Of a DNA stretch of 6,257 nt, positions 1 through 6,257 are shown piece after piece. Position numbers and translations under genes: made by a program. Within the stretch, counting starts at the first letter, position 1. Each line of letters opens with the position of its first letter. The notes below the pieces were generated by a model. That model was not told the origin of the DNA. It made no database searches and saw only the letters and a program-made list of their open reading frames with translations. Location of the stretch: assembly GCA_022866015.1 (NCBI GenBank), contig JALHTX010000025.1, forward strand, positions 1 to 6,257, given 5' to 3'. The stretch comes from Thermoplasmatota archaeon. GTDB lineage: Archaea; Thermoplasmatota; E2; DHVEG-1.

Positions 1-666
1 ATTAAAGGTCAAATATATGATTTAATAAATGAAATTAATAAAACTGTAAAACAAAAAAATAGAATTTTAGTAACAACACTTACTAAGCGTCTCGCAGAAG
101 AGTTATCAGAGTTTCTTGCTGAAAAAAACATCAAAACCCGTTACTTACACTCAGAGATAGATACACTTGAGCGCTCAGAGATAATAAGACAACTACGACT
201 TGGAACATTTGATGTACTTGTAGGAATAAACCTACTTCGTGAAGGAATAGACATACCCGAAGTAGGATTAATTGGAATTCTTGATGCAGATAAAGAAGGT
301 TTTTTAAGAGATCACAGAAGCTTAATTCAGATTATCGGTCGTGCAGCAAGAAATGTTAATTCTAAAGTAATATTATATGCAGATAAAAAAACAGATTCAA
401 TCCAGAATGCTTTAGAAGAAACAAACAGGAGAAGAAAAATACAAATAGAGTTTAACAAAAAACACAACATTACTCCAGAGACGATAATAAAACCGATAAA
501 AGAAAAAATAGTTGATATAAAAGACGTTAAATATATACCTAAAAAAGATATTCCTAACATAATAATAGACCTAGATATACAAATGAGGGATGCAGCAGAT
601 AATCTTGATTTTGAAAAAGCAATAAAGATAAGAGACAGAATAAACAAACTTAAACAAACAATCTAA
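1..666 (+). CDS. uvrB: UvrABC excinuclease subunit B, C-terminal part (5' end outside window)
   Basis: UvrB is the DNA-damage verification helicase of nucleotide excision repair. It is loaded by UvrA and then recruits the UvrC nuclease in the cytoplasm. The frame is open from base 1 and ends at TAA 664-666, giving 221 visible residues, about one third of a usual UvrB (around 660 aa); the N-terminal ATP-binding and beta-hairpin regions lie to the left. Visible family marks are the start of the second helicase domain (RILVTTLTKRLAEEL, residues 21-35), motif V (DVLVGINLLREGIDIPEV, 71-88), motif VI (QIIGRAARNVN, 110-120), the segment TDSIQNALEETNRRR (131-145), and a C-terminal UVR domain (about 188-218, MRDAADNLDFEKAIKIRDRI) that contacts UvrC. 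No break is seen in the visible part. It converges with the Hdr-type block and has no evident functional link to it. The identification is very secure; only the start is unknown. Confidence 0.97.
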   Translation: MKGQIYDLINEINKTVKQKNRILVTTLTKRLAEELSEFLAEKNIKTRYLHSEIDTLERSEIIRQLRLGTFDVLVGINLLREGIDIPEVGLIGILDADKEGFLRDHRSLIQIIGRAARNVNSKVILYADKKTDSIQNALEETNRRRKIQIEFNKKHNITPETIIKPIKEKIVDIKDVKYIPKKDIPNIIIDLDIQMRDAADNLDFEKAIKIRDRINKLKQTI

Positions 667-751
667 AACCAGGGGATATAAAAAAATAGAATATGATATT
701 GAAGAAAGATTAGATCAAGGCAAATAATTAATTCATTTAAAAAATAGTTTT
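667..751. other. Convergent intergenic gap, AT-rich
   Basis: This gap separates the 3' ends of uvrB (+) and the radical SAM gene (-). It is strongly A/T-rich, with A7 at 680-686 and A6 at 739-744, which read as T-runs on the minus strand. I see no RNA gene, repeat or convincing small gene. A frame +1 relative to uvrB stays open past the uvrB stop to TAA 725-727; it is discussed under findings. Confidence 0.6.
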
Positions 752-753
752 TT
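739..753. terminator. Possible bidirectional T-rich terminator between convergent genes
   Basis: A6, then TAG, then T6 forms a short perfect A/T inverted repeat between the two convergent stop codons, overlapping the last gene's TAA (752-754). On the + strand it ends in T6 after uvrB. On the - strand the A6 reads as T6 just past the radical SAM stop, with a further T7 (680-686) downstream. Short T-tracts downstream of genes are the usual archaeal intrinsic termination signal. The stem is A/T only, so a bacterial GC-rich hairpin is not present. The call rests on position and T-richness only. Confidence 0.35.
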
Positions 754-1744
754 AGATTTGATTAATACCGATTTTATTTGCATATTTTTTAACGTCATAG
801 AATTCATCAGCAGAAACAGACCGTGAGATATCTTCAAATTTAATAGCTTTGTATTCTGGTCTATATTGCGCCATAATATTTACAACACAGTTTGGAATGT
901 TTTTAATTATCCAATCCAATATCGGTTTTGAGCAGCAATTAAAATGATTGGGCATAACAAGATGACGAAGAATTATTTCACCATTTTCATAAGCAATTTT
1001 ATGGTTACGAGATACTGTTTCAAAATATTTATCAATCTGTGAAAGCTTTTTTGCACAGTTATTATTTCCATATTTAAAATCAGTAAGATACACATCAAAA
1101 ACTCCATTCAAAAGATTCATAGTATCCAAACTACAAAACATGTTGGAATTCCAGATTTGTGGGAGGTTAACATTCATTTTTTTCAAAGTTTTAAGAATAT
1201 AAAAAATATTTGGAGTTGGGTCACCTCCAACCCAATTTACATTGATTGAACCTTGCTGTTTTCTACTATGAATAATATCTGCAAGCTGTGAAGGTTCAAC
1301 ATATACCCCACAATTTTTTTGACTTATATCCCAGTTTTGACAAAAAACACAACTAAATGTACATCCTGAGAAAAAAATAGTATGAGATGGAACAAGAAAA
1401 CTTTCTTCACTCATATGTAAAAACTCGGATGCAACCCTAGACTGTTTAACACCGCATTTTCCTTTAGTTTTGTTTCTATCAACATTGCATTTATTTTCAC
1501 AAAAGTTGCATCTCATAAAAATACGACTTGCAAGCTCAATTTTAAGATCAAGTAAAGAGATATCTAATTCAAAGTCACATAATTTTTGTTTTTTTAAAAA
1601 ATCATCATGTGTTTTCCAGAGATTTTCAGTTAAGTCAGATTTATCAAATGATGCAGGACTTCTTTTACATAACAAGTATCTTGCATATTTATCATGGTTT
1701 AATATATCAAAATAATAAGAAAGTAATCTTCTAACAATATTCAT
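752..1744 (-). CDS. PflX-like radical SAM protein (COG1313 type, PFL-activating-enzyme homologue)
   Basis: This is a 330-residue radical SAM enzyme resembling the PflX/COG1313 group of pyruvate formate-lyase activating enzyme homologues; the substrate of this group is not known to me. The radical SAM cluster motif CX3CX2C is at C128, C132 and C135 (GCTFSCVFCQNWDISQ), followed by the SAM-binding GGDPTP (173-178). Upstream is the group's extra cysteine motif, C79-x2-C82-x3-C86 with C97 (CNFCENKCNVDRNKTKGKCG), which may bind zinc or another Fe-S cluster. Further family-like strings are DVYLTDFKYGN (217-227), RHLVMPNH (260-267) and NIMAQYRPEY (289-298). The N-terminal 75 residues (CKRSPASFD, LLDLKIELASRI) resemble the longer form I associate with archaeal members. 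The start is ATG 1744, with no Shine-Dalgarno sequence before it. It lies 27 bp after hdrA on the same strand, so co-transcription is possible but not certain. No glycyl radical enzyme is encoded nearby. The family is secure; the function is not. Confidence 0.92.
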   Translation of the reverse strand: MNIVRRLLSYYFDILNHDKYARYLLCKRSPASFDKSDLTENLWKTHDDFLKKQKLCDFELDISLLDLKIELASRIFMRCNFCENKCNVDRNKTKGKCGVKQSRVASEFLHMSEESFLVPSHTIFFSGCTFSCVFCQNWDISQKNCGVYVEPSQLADIIHSRKQQGSINVNWVGGDPTPNIFYILKTLKKMNVNLPQIWNSNMFCSLDTMNLLNGVFDVYLTDFKYGNNNCAKKLSQIDKYFETVSRNHKIAYENGEIILRHLVMPNHFNCCSKPILDWIIKNIPNCVVNIMAQYRPEYKAIKFEDISRSVSADEFYDVKKYANKIGINQI

Positions 1745-1771
1745 TATTTAAAATAAATAAAAAAGATTGAT
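1745..1771 (-). promoter_or_regulatory. 27 bp T-rich spacer between hdrA and the radical SAM gene
   Basis: Read on the minus strand, the hdrA stop is followed by ATCAATC, then T6 (1764-1759), then an A/T-only stretch ending AAATA immediately before the ATG. The T6 could act as a weak archaeal terminator. The A/T-rich stretch could equally serve as a TATA-like element for a leaderless radical SAM transcript. No purine-rich ribosome binding site is present. The sequence cannot distinguish read-through from a separate promoter. Confidence 0.3.
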
Positions 1772-4700
1772 TTAAACTGTTTCATCAATAATAGGCATAA
1801 GTTGTTTATCCTTGAAACCACGCTGTTGCATAGCACCAGATGGACATGCTGCAACACATGAACCACAACCCATACAAAGAGCCTCATTAACCTTAGCATG
1901 AGTTATTTTTTTATTGTTTTTTACTTCTTTTACAGATTCAATCGCCTTATATGGGCAAACCGAAATACAAAGACTACAACCAGAACACAAATCTTCATCA
2001 ACATAAGCAGTATTAGGCTCAGCAGAAAGACTAGGTTGAGCAAGAATAGTAGCAGCACGGGCAGCAGCAGCCTGTGCCTGATAAATTGACTCACCGATAA
2101 ATTTAGGTATATGACAGTTACCAGCTAAAAAAATACCCCTAGTGCTAAAATCAACAGGCCGAAGTTTTACATGAGCCTCTAAAAAGAAACCATCACTATT
2201 AACAGGTATCTTAAGCATTTTTGAAATATGCTCAGTTGAATTATTAGGATTTAAACCAGTTGATAATACAAGATGATCTGCAGGAATCTCTAGGTTCTGT
2301 GAAAGCATTGGTTCAAAAACTTTAACAATTAAACTATTGCCATTATGAACTACAGGTTTTTTAGTAGTATCATATTGTAAGAACATAACTCCTTTCTCAC
2401 GAGCCTGCTTGTAATAAATCTCACGAAAACCATATGTCATTAAATCTCTATAAAGAACAAAAACTTCAGCACGTGGATTAATTTCTTTGATTTTTAAAGC
2501 ATTTTTTAATGCTTGCATACAACAGATACGACTACAATATGGTCTAGTGTCATCACGTGATTCAACACATTGAATCATTACAAAAACTTCACCATCATGT
2601 ATTTGCCCAGGTTTCATATCAGAAAGTTTTTTTTCAAGTTCTGATTGGGTTAAAACCCGTGAATCTTTACCATAATCAAATGAGTTTGGTGTGTACTCTT
2701 GTGCACCAATTGCTACAAGAATGACACCATGATTAAATTTTTCAACACCCGTAGTAGTTTTAATTTTTGATTCATAACTACCAACATAACCATTTAATGA
2801 ATCTAAAACTGAACTAGTAAAAACCTTAATTAACCGGTTTTTTTCAATTTTTTCAATAGTTTCTTTGAGTGTTTTTTTAACATCAATTCCATCAACAGTA
2901 AAAGAAATATTATTTAGATATCCGCCAAGAATTGGTTCTTTTTCAATTAAGGCTATTTCATAGCCTTGATCTGTTAGAGAAAGAGCAGCAGTCATACCAG
3001 CAATACCGCCACCGATGATAAGTGCTTTTTGGGTAACAGGTATCTGTGATTCACATATTGGCTGTAAAAACCTTGTTTTTACAATAGTCATCTCAATTAG
3101 TTTTTTTGCTTTTTCTGTCGCTAATTCTGGTTTATCACTATGCACCCAGGAACATTGTTCACGAATGTTTGCCATTTCAAAAAGATGAGGATTAAGACCT
3201 GCCTCGCGTAAACTATTTTTAAAAAGCGGCTCATGAGTACGAGGAGTACAAGCAGCTACTACTAAACGATTCAGGTTGTGCTTTTTTATTACATCAGCTA
3301 TTTTTCGTTGAGTATCTTCAGAACAGGTATACAAATTAGCATCTGCATAAACTTCATAGTCAAGGTTTTTTGTATATTTTACTATCTCATCTATATTTAG
3401 AACCCCGCCTATGTTTATTCCACAGTGGCATATAAAAATACCAATACGTGGTTTCTCAAGTGTTACGTCTCTCTCAGCCGGATATTTTTTTTCTTTAACT
3501 AAAGTATTACGGGCATCTTTTAGTAACGCTGCAGCATTTGCAGCAGCAGCTGATGCATGCATAACACTTTCAGGTATTGCCTGAGGCTCAACAAATGAAC
3601 CAGCGGCAAAAACACCTGGTTTTATAACAACGGGATCTACAGGGTTTGTTTCTATAAAACCAAAATCGTTAACATTAAAACCAAGTTTTTTTGTAAGTTC
3701 ATCACGACGGGTTTTTGTTATACAAAGACCAACTGATAATACAACAAGGTTGAAACGTTCCTCTTTAAGTTGTGCTTTGTCATCTTCGTATCTGATTATT
3801 AAATCCTTTGTTTTAGGATCTTCAGTTATTTCAGAAATCCTAGAGCGAACATATCGCAAACCTTGTTCTTTTTTTGCTCTATCTATATATTTGTCAAAAT
3901 CTTTACCAAAAGATCTAATATCGATATAGAAAACAGTTGGCTCAATGTTGTTGTCATGTTCTTTTGCAATGATTGCTTCTTTTGCAGTATACATACAACA
4001 CATCGCCGAGCAGTATTCATTTCCAACTTGTTTATCCCTACTACCAACACAATGAATCCAAGCAATTTTTTTTGGAGGTTTTTTATCACTAGGTCTGATG
4101 ATTTTACCCTCAAAAGGACCAGATGCAGATAAAATACGTTCAAATTCAATACTTGTTAGAACATTTGGATATTTTTTATAACCAAACTCGGGTTTAACTT
4201 CTGGATCAAAAGGATTTGAACCTGTTGCAATAATTACTGCACCAACAGAAAGTTTAAGATTTTTTGGTTTCTCGTCATGATTAATAGCACCAGCTTTGCA
4301 TTCTTTTACGCATTTTCCGCATTCTACACAACCACGATGTTTGCCATCTCCTTCTTTATCAATTACATAAGAATTAGGTATAGCCTGCGGAAACGGTTTA
4401 TATGTTGCTTTTCTAATAGATAAGCCAAACTCAAATTCATTAGGAAGTTTTATTGGGCAAACACTAGCACAGTCACCACAGCTTGTACATTTTTCAATAT
4501 CTATATAACGTGGTTTCTGAGTAGCGGTAATAGTAAAATTCCCAGGTTCACCTTCTATTTTGGAAACTTCAACCATAGTTATAAGTTCAATATTTGGATG
4601 ACGTGAACAATCCACAAGCTTAGGCGAAAGAATACACATACTACAATCATTTGTTGGAAAGGTTTTATCAAGCTGAGCCATAACCCCGCCAATAGTAGGG

Positions 4701-4819
4701 CTTTTTTCCAAAAGATAAACCTTAAAACCCATATCAGCTAAATCCAAAGATGACTGTACACCAGTAATACCACCACCAACAACTGCAACAGCACCTATTT
4801 TTTCTGTTTTTTTCACCAT
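1772..4819 (-). CDS. hdrA: HdrA-like Fe-S flavoprotein with two tandem FAD domains
   Basis: HdrA is the flavin-containing electron-bifurcating hub of cytoplasmic heterodisulfide reductase complexes. This 1015-residue protein is longer than a single-flavin HdrA (around 650 aa) and has two HdrA-like halves. Half 1 (about 8-435) has an FAD Rossmann motif GGGITG (15-20), NDCSMCILSPK with C59, C62 and C71, an inserted two-cluster ferredoxin (C111/114/117/121 and C164/167/170/174), and HCVGSRD...YCSAMCCM (C257, C270, C274, C275). Half 2 (about 456-930) opens with the HdrA N-terminal cluster domain (ICHCGINIGGVLNI, 463-476; C464, C466, C499, C524, C556). It continues with a second FAD motif GGGIAG (603-608) and QCVESRD...YCSRICCM (C751, C762, C766, C767), without the inserted ferredoxin. 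A C-terminal ferredoxin has C945/948/951/955 and C982/985/988/992. The frame is intact. The start is ATG 4819, 7 bp after the hdrC stop, with only a weak TGAGG 13 nt upstream. No membrane segment or signal peptide is seen. The partners and true acceptor are inferred, and a role other than CoM-S-S-CoB reduction is possible. Confidence 0.93.
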   Translation of the reverse strand: MVKKTEKIGAVAVVGGGITGVQSSLDLADMGFKVYLLEKSPTIGGVMAQLDKTFPTNDCSMCILSPKLVDCSRHPNIELITMVEVSKIEGEPGNFTITATQKPRYIDIEKCTSCGDCASVCPIKLPNEFEFGLSIRKATYKPFPQAIPNSYVIDKEGDGKHRGCVECGKCVKECKAGAINHDEKPKNLKLSVGAVIIATGSNPFDPEVKPEFGYKKYPNVLTSIEFERILSASGPFEGKIIRPSDKKPPKKIAWIHCVGSRDKQVGNEYCSAMCCMYTAKEAIIAKEHDNNIEPTVFYIDIRSFGKDFDKYIDRAKKEQGLRYVRSRISEITEDPKTKDLIIRYEDDKAQLKEERFNLVVLSVGLCITKTRRDELTKKLGFNVNDFGFIETNPVDPVVIKPGVFAAGSFVEPQAIPESVMHASAAAANAAALLKDARNTLVKEKKYPAERDVTLEKPRIGIFICHCGINIGGVLNIDEIVKYTKNLDYEVYADANLYTCSEDTQRKIADVIKKHNLNRLVVAACTPRTHEPLFKNSLREAGLNPHLFEMANIREQCSWVHSDKPELATEKAKKLIEMTIVKTRFLQPICESQIPVTQKALIIGGGIAGMTAALSLTDQGYEIALIEKEPILGGYLNNISFTVDGIDVKKTLKETIEKIEKNRLIKVFTSSVLDSLNGYVGSYESKIKTTTGVEKFNHGVILVAIGAQEYTPNSFDYGKDSRVLTQSELEKKLSDMKPGQIHDGEVFVMIQCVESRDDTRPYCSRICCMQALKNALKIKEINPRAEVFVLYRDLMTYGFREIYYKQAREKGVMFLQYDTTKKPVVHNGNSLIVKVFEPMLSQNLEIPADHLVLSTGLNPNNSTEHISKMLKIPVNSDGFFLEAHVKLRPVDFSTRGIFLAGNCHIPKFIGESIYQAQAAAARAATILAQPSLSAEPNTAYVDEDLCSGCSLCISVCPYKAIESVKEVKNNKKITHAKVNEALCMGCGSCVAACPSGAMQQRGFKDKQLMPIIDETV

Positions 4820-4826
4820 AGTTATT

Positions 4827-5486
4827 CTAAGGCCTCACATAACCATTTTTTTCAGCAATTCTGCGTATCGCTGTCATAAGATGAGGGATTTCTACACCTT
4901 GTGGACATTGTGTAAAGCAGCGATGATGCGTAGAACAAATCTCAACAAAACGATTATCAAAAACATCTTTTTTATTACCTAAAAGAACGTTTTTAATAAC
5001 CTTTCTAGGCGAGTACAAATCATTAAGCTCACGTTCAGGGCAACCAGCAGTACAAGTACCACATGAGAAACACTCATACAAATCTTTACCTGATTCATCC
5101 TTAACTATTTTGTATTTAAAATCAAAATCAAGTGTTTTCTTTGATTTTTTACCAGTTGCATCCTCAGTTTGTTCTTCATTAAGACGAGCATTACGCACAG
5201 CATTCATAACTTCTTTAACATTTACTTTCTGCGGGCATTTCTCAAGACATAGATAATGAGAACTGCATATCCAGATAAATTCATTTGATAACACTTCATC
5301 TTTTAAACCAAATAAAGCCTTACGAATGATAACACGAGGATTCCACTCAGTTTTAACATCCATCTCAGGACAGCGAGCAGTACATGATCCACAAGCAAAA
5401 CATTTTAAGATTCCTTTGCCACCTTCTTCTTTTGCTATTTCGAATTTGAAATTCGGATCAATGTTTTTTGTGTCAACAATTTTCAT
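4827..5486 (-). CDS. hdrC: HdrC-like Fe-S subunit, tandem duplicated (two HdrC modules)
   Basis: HdrC carries two [4Fe-4S] clusters that relay electrons between HdrA and the catalytic HdrB. This 219-residue protein has two HdrC modules in tandem, about 9-100 and 120-211, joined by a charged linker (EEQTEDATGKKSKK, 104-117). Module 1 has CFACGSCTARCP (C29, C32, C35, C39) and CSSHYLCLEKCP (C74, H77, C80, C84). Module 2 has CFSCGTCTAGCP (C139, C142, C145, C149) and CSTHHRCFTQCP (C184, H187, C190, C194). Between motifs both keep the family pattern, P-R-x-x-I-(R/K)-x-(A/V)-L-(F/L)-G. In the HdrC sequences I recall, the position of H77/H187 is cysteine (C-x2-C-x2-C-x3-CP), so the second cluster of each module may have a His ligand. 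The start is ATG 5486, 2 bp after the upstream stop, with GGGG 10 nt before it as a weak ribosome binding site. It is 7 bp before hdrA, which indicates translational coupling. A soluble protein is expected. HdrC-family assignment is strong; the electron acceptor is unknown because no HdrB is visible. Confidence 0.92.
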   Translation of the reverse strand: MKIVDTKNIDPNFKFEIAKEEGGKGILKCFACGSCTARCPEMDVKTEWNPRVIIRKALFGLKDEVLSNEFIWICSSHYLCLEKCPQKVNVKEVMNAVRNARLNEEQTEDATGKKSKKTLDFDFKYKIVKDESGKDLYECFSCGTCTAGCPERELNDLYSPRKVIKNVLLGNKKDVFDNRFVEICSTHHRCFTQCPQGVEIPHLMTAIRRIAEKNGYVRP

Positions 5487-5488
5487 AT

Positions 5489-6257
5489 TTATTTTTCCCC
5501 AACTTCAACATATTCATCCTCACGATAAACAATCATTGGAACTTTTTCCTTGGGGTCTTTACCAGGATGATATTTAAACTCTTTTTGAGCATTTTCAGCA
5601 GTTGGAATAAAAACATCCATAAGATTAATATTCATAGGGCAACCTTGCTCACAAAGACCACATTTTACACATGAAAGAATCATATGATTCATGCGTCCAA
5701 GATGAAACAATAAAGAGTCATTAGGCATCTTAAATAAACCTTTACTTTCTGATTTTTTGACATATTTATATGCCTCAGCATCAAAAACAGATGAATCAAA
5801 TAAGCATTCCGTGCAGTAGCAGATAGGGCAAACATTCATGCAGTTATGGCAATTTACACATTTATCAAAAAGAATGGTTAAACTTTCAATATCACTATTC
5901 TTTGTTTTCTCCTTGATAAAAGCATCTAATTTCTTTGTTCTATTTTCAATTAAATCTTGGATGTGTTTCTCACGTTTTTTAACATCTTTAGCAGAATCAA
6001 GTTTCAAATCCTCAATGATTTTGTCACCAGAATCACTGACTGTTTCAATCAATATTTCTTTACTTAAGTCCATTCCAAAAACACCGATAATAATATCAGC
6101 ATTAATTGGAACAGGTTGATTACAAACAATACAAGCAGATCTTAAATATTGCTCTGATTTATTACTGTTTGATTTAAAATCATCAAGTATAATATCCAAG
6201 GGGTTTTTTTTCTCAGCAAGATCAGCATAAACATTAACCGGAAAAGTCCCAAGACAA
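5489..6257 (-). CDS. FdhB/FrhB-like F420-type oxidoreductase subunit with C-terminal dicluster ferredoxin (5' end outside window)
   Basis: This is the C-terminal part of an FrhB/FdhB-family protein. Members are FAD and Fe-S subunits that pass electrons between F420 (NAD(P) or others in some relatives) and partner enzymes. The frame is open to the right edge, so the in-frame TTG at 6199 is not the start: the 19 codons before it read CLGTFPVNVYADLAEKKNP, which resembles the NCGGTLPP-type segment of FdhB. There are 255 visible residues. They include the FrhB C-terminal motif SACIVCNQPVPINADIIIGVFG (C42, C45), a charged probably helical linker (about 85-125), and a ferredoxin part. Its first cluster is C133/136/139/143, within CVNCHNCMNVCPICYCTEC, which also has C146, C148 and C151. 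After LLFHLGRMNHM comes a second cluster, C196/199/202/206 (CVKCGLCEQGCP). The CPICYC and HxGRMxHM signatures are those of FdhB. It ends 2 bp before hdrC, so it is in the same operon and probably feeds the HdrA complex. Family FdhB/FrhB is well supported; the exact partner cofactor is inferred. Confidence 0.85.
   Translation of the reverse strand, partial: CLGTFPVNVYADLAEKKNPLDIILDDFKSNSNKSEQYLRSACIVCNQPVPINADIIIGVFGMDLSKEILIETVSDSGDKIIEDLKLDSAKDVKKREKHIQDLIENRTKKLDAFIKEKTKNSDIESLTILFDKCVNCHNCMNVCPICYCTECLFDSSVFDAEAYKYVKKSESKGLFKMPNDSLLFHLGRMNHMILSCVKCGLCEQGCPMNINLMDVFIPTAENAQKEFKYHPGKDPKEKVPMIVYREDEYVEVGEK

Noticed and set aside
327..647. Minus-strand open frame inside uvrB
   Set aside because: It is antisense to a clear UvrB domain and its hydrophobic content is the expected shadow of A-rich coding sequence; there is no family resemblance.
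3863..4149. Open frames on both strands overlapping the first half of hdrA
   Set aside because: They lie in other frames of an intact, motif-rich HdrA reading frame and show no recognisable domain.
1772..4819. Selenocysteine (in-frame TGA) in HdrA, as seen in some methanogens
   Set aside because: The reading frame has cysteine codons in both YCSxxCCM elements and no in-frame stop, so this is an all-cysteine form.
5326..5674. Plus-strand open frames across the hdrC/FdhB-like junction
   Set aside because: They are antisense to two well-supported genes; their content is explained by the opposite strand.
5489..6199. TTG at 6199 as the start of the FdhB-like gene
   Set aside because: The frame is open to the right edge, and the 19 codons before the TTG encode family-like sequence (CLGTFPVNVYADLAEK), so the real start is outside the window.
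1..6257. CRISPR array, tRNA, rRNA, insertion sequence or long DNA repeats
   Set aside because: No spaced direct repeats, no cloverleaf-like stretch, no transposase and no terminal inverted repeats were seen; nearly all of the window is accounted for by genes. The HdrA and HdrC duplications show at protein level, not as near-identical DNA repeats.

Overview
The window is AT-rich (about two thirds A+T by eye) and gene-dense. It looks like a strict anaerobe, most likely an archaeon. The evidence is a heterodisulfide reductase (Hdr)-type electron-transfer cluster that includes an F420-type (FrhB/FdhB) flavoprotein, a radical SAM enzyme of the PflX-like (COG1313) type in a form I associate with archaea, short T-rich intergenic gaps and weak or absent Shine-Dalgarno sequences. 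Bacteria with Hdr/FrhB homologues cannot be excluded, and no rRNA or tRNA is present to settle the lineage.

Layout: the left edge (1-666, + strand) is the C-terminal third of uvrB, the excinuclease ABC helicase subunit. It converges on a leftward block of four genes, separated by an 85 bp AT-rich gap (667-751) that probably holds termination signals. Reading the minus strand from the right edge, the block contains: an FdhB/FrhB-like iron-sulfur flavoprotein that is open at the window edge (5489-6257); an HdrC-like protein made of two tandem HdrC modules (4827-5486); a 1015-residue HdrA-like protein with two FAD domains (1772-4819); and a PflX-like radical SAM protein (752-1744). The first three are 2 and 7 bp apart and must be one operon. 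The radical SAM gene follows after 27 bp containing a T6 tract, so it may be the operon's tail or a separate unit.

How they work together (inference): the FrhB/FdhB-like subunit would exchange electrons with F420 or another soluble carrier. It would pass them through its ferredoxin clusters to the two-flavin HdrA, and on through the HdrC clusters to a catalytic partner. No HdrB (CCG-domain, disulfide-reducing) subunit is encoded in the window, so the terminal acceptor is unknown. The unusual points are the internal duplication of both HdrA and HdrC, the complementary split of standard HdrA modules between the two HdrA halves, and a histidine at one cluster-ligand position in both HdrC halves. 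Nothing here is a wholly unknown system, but it is a variant Hdr complex worth a closer look.
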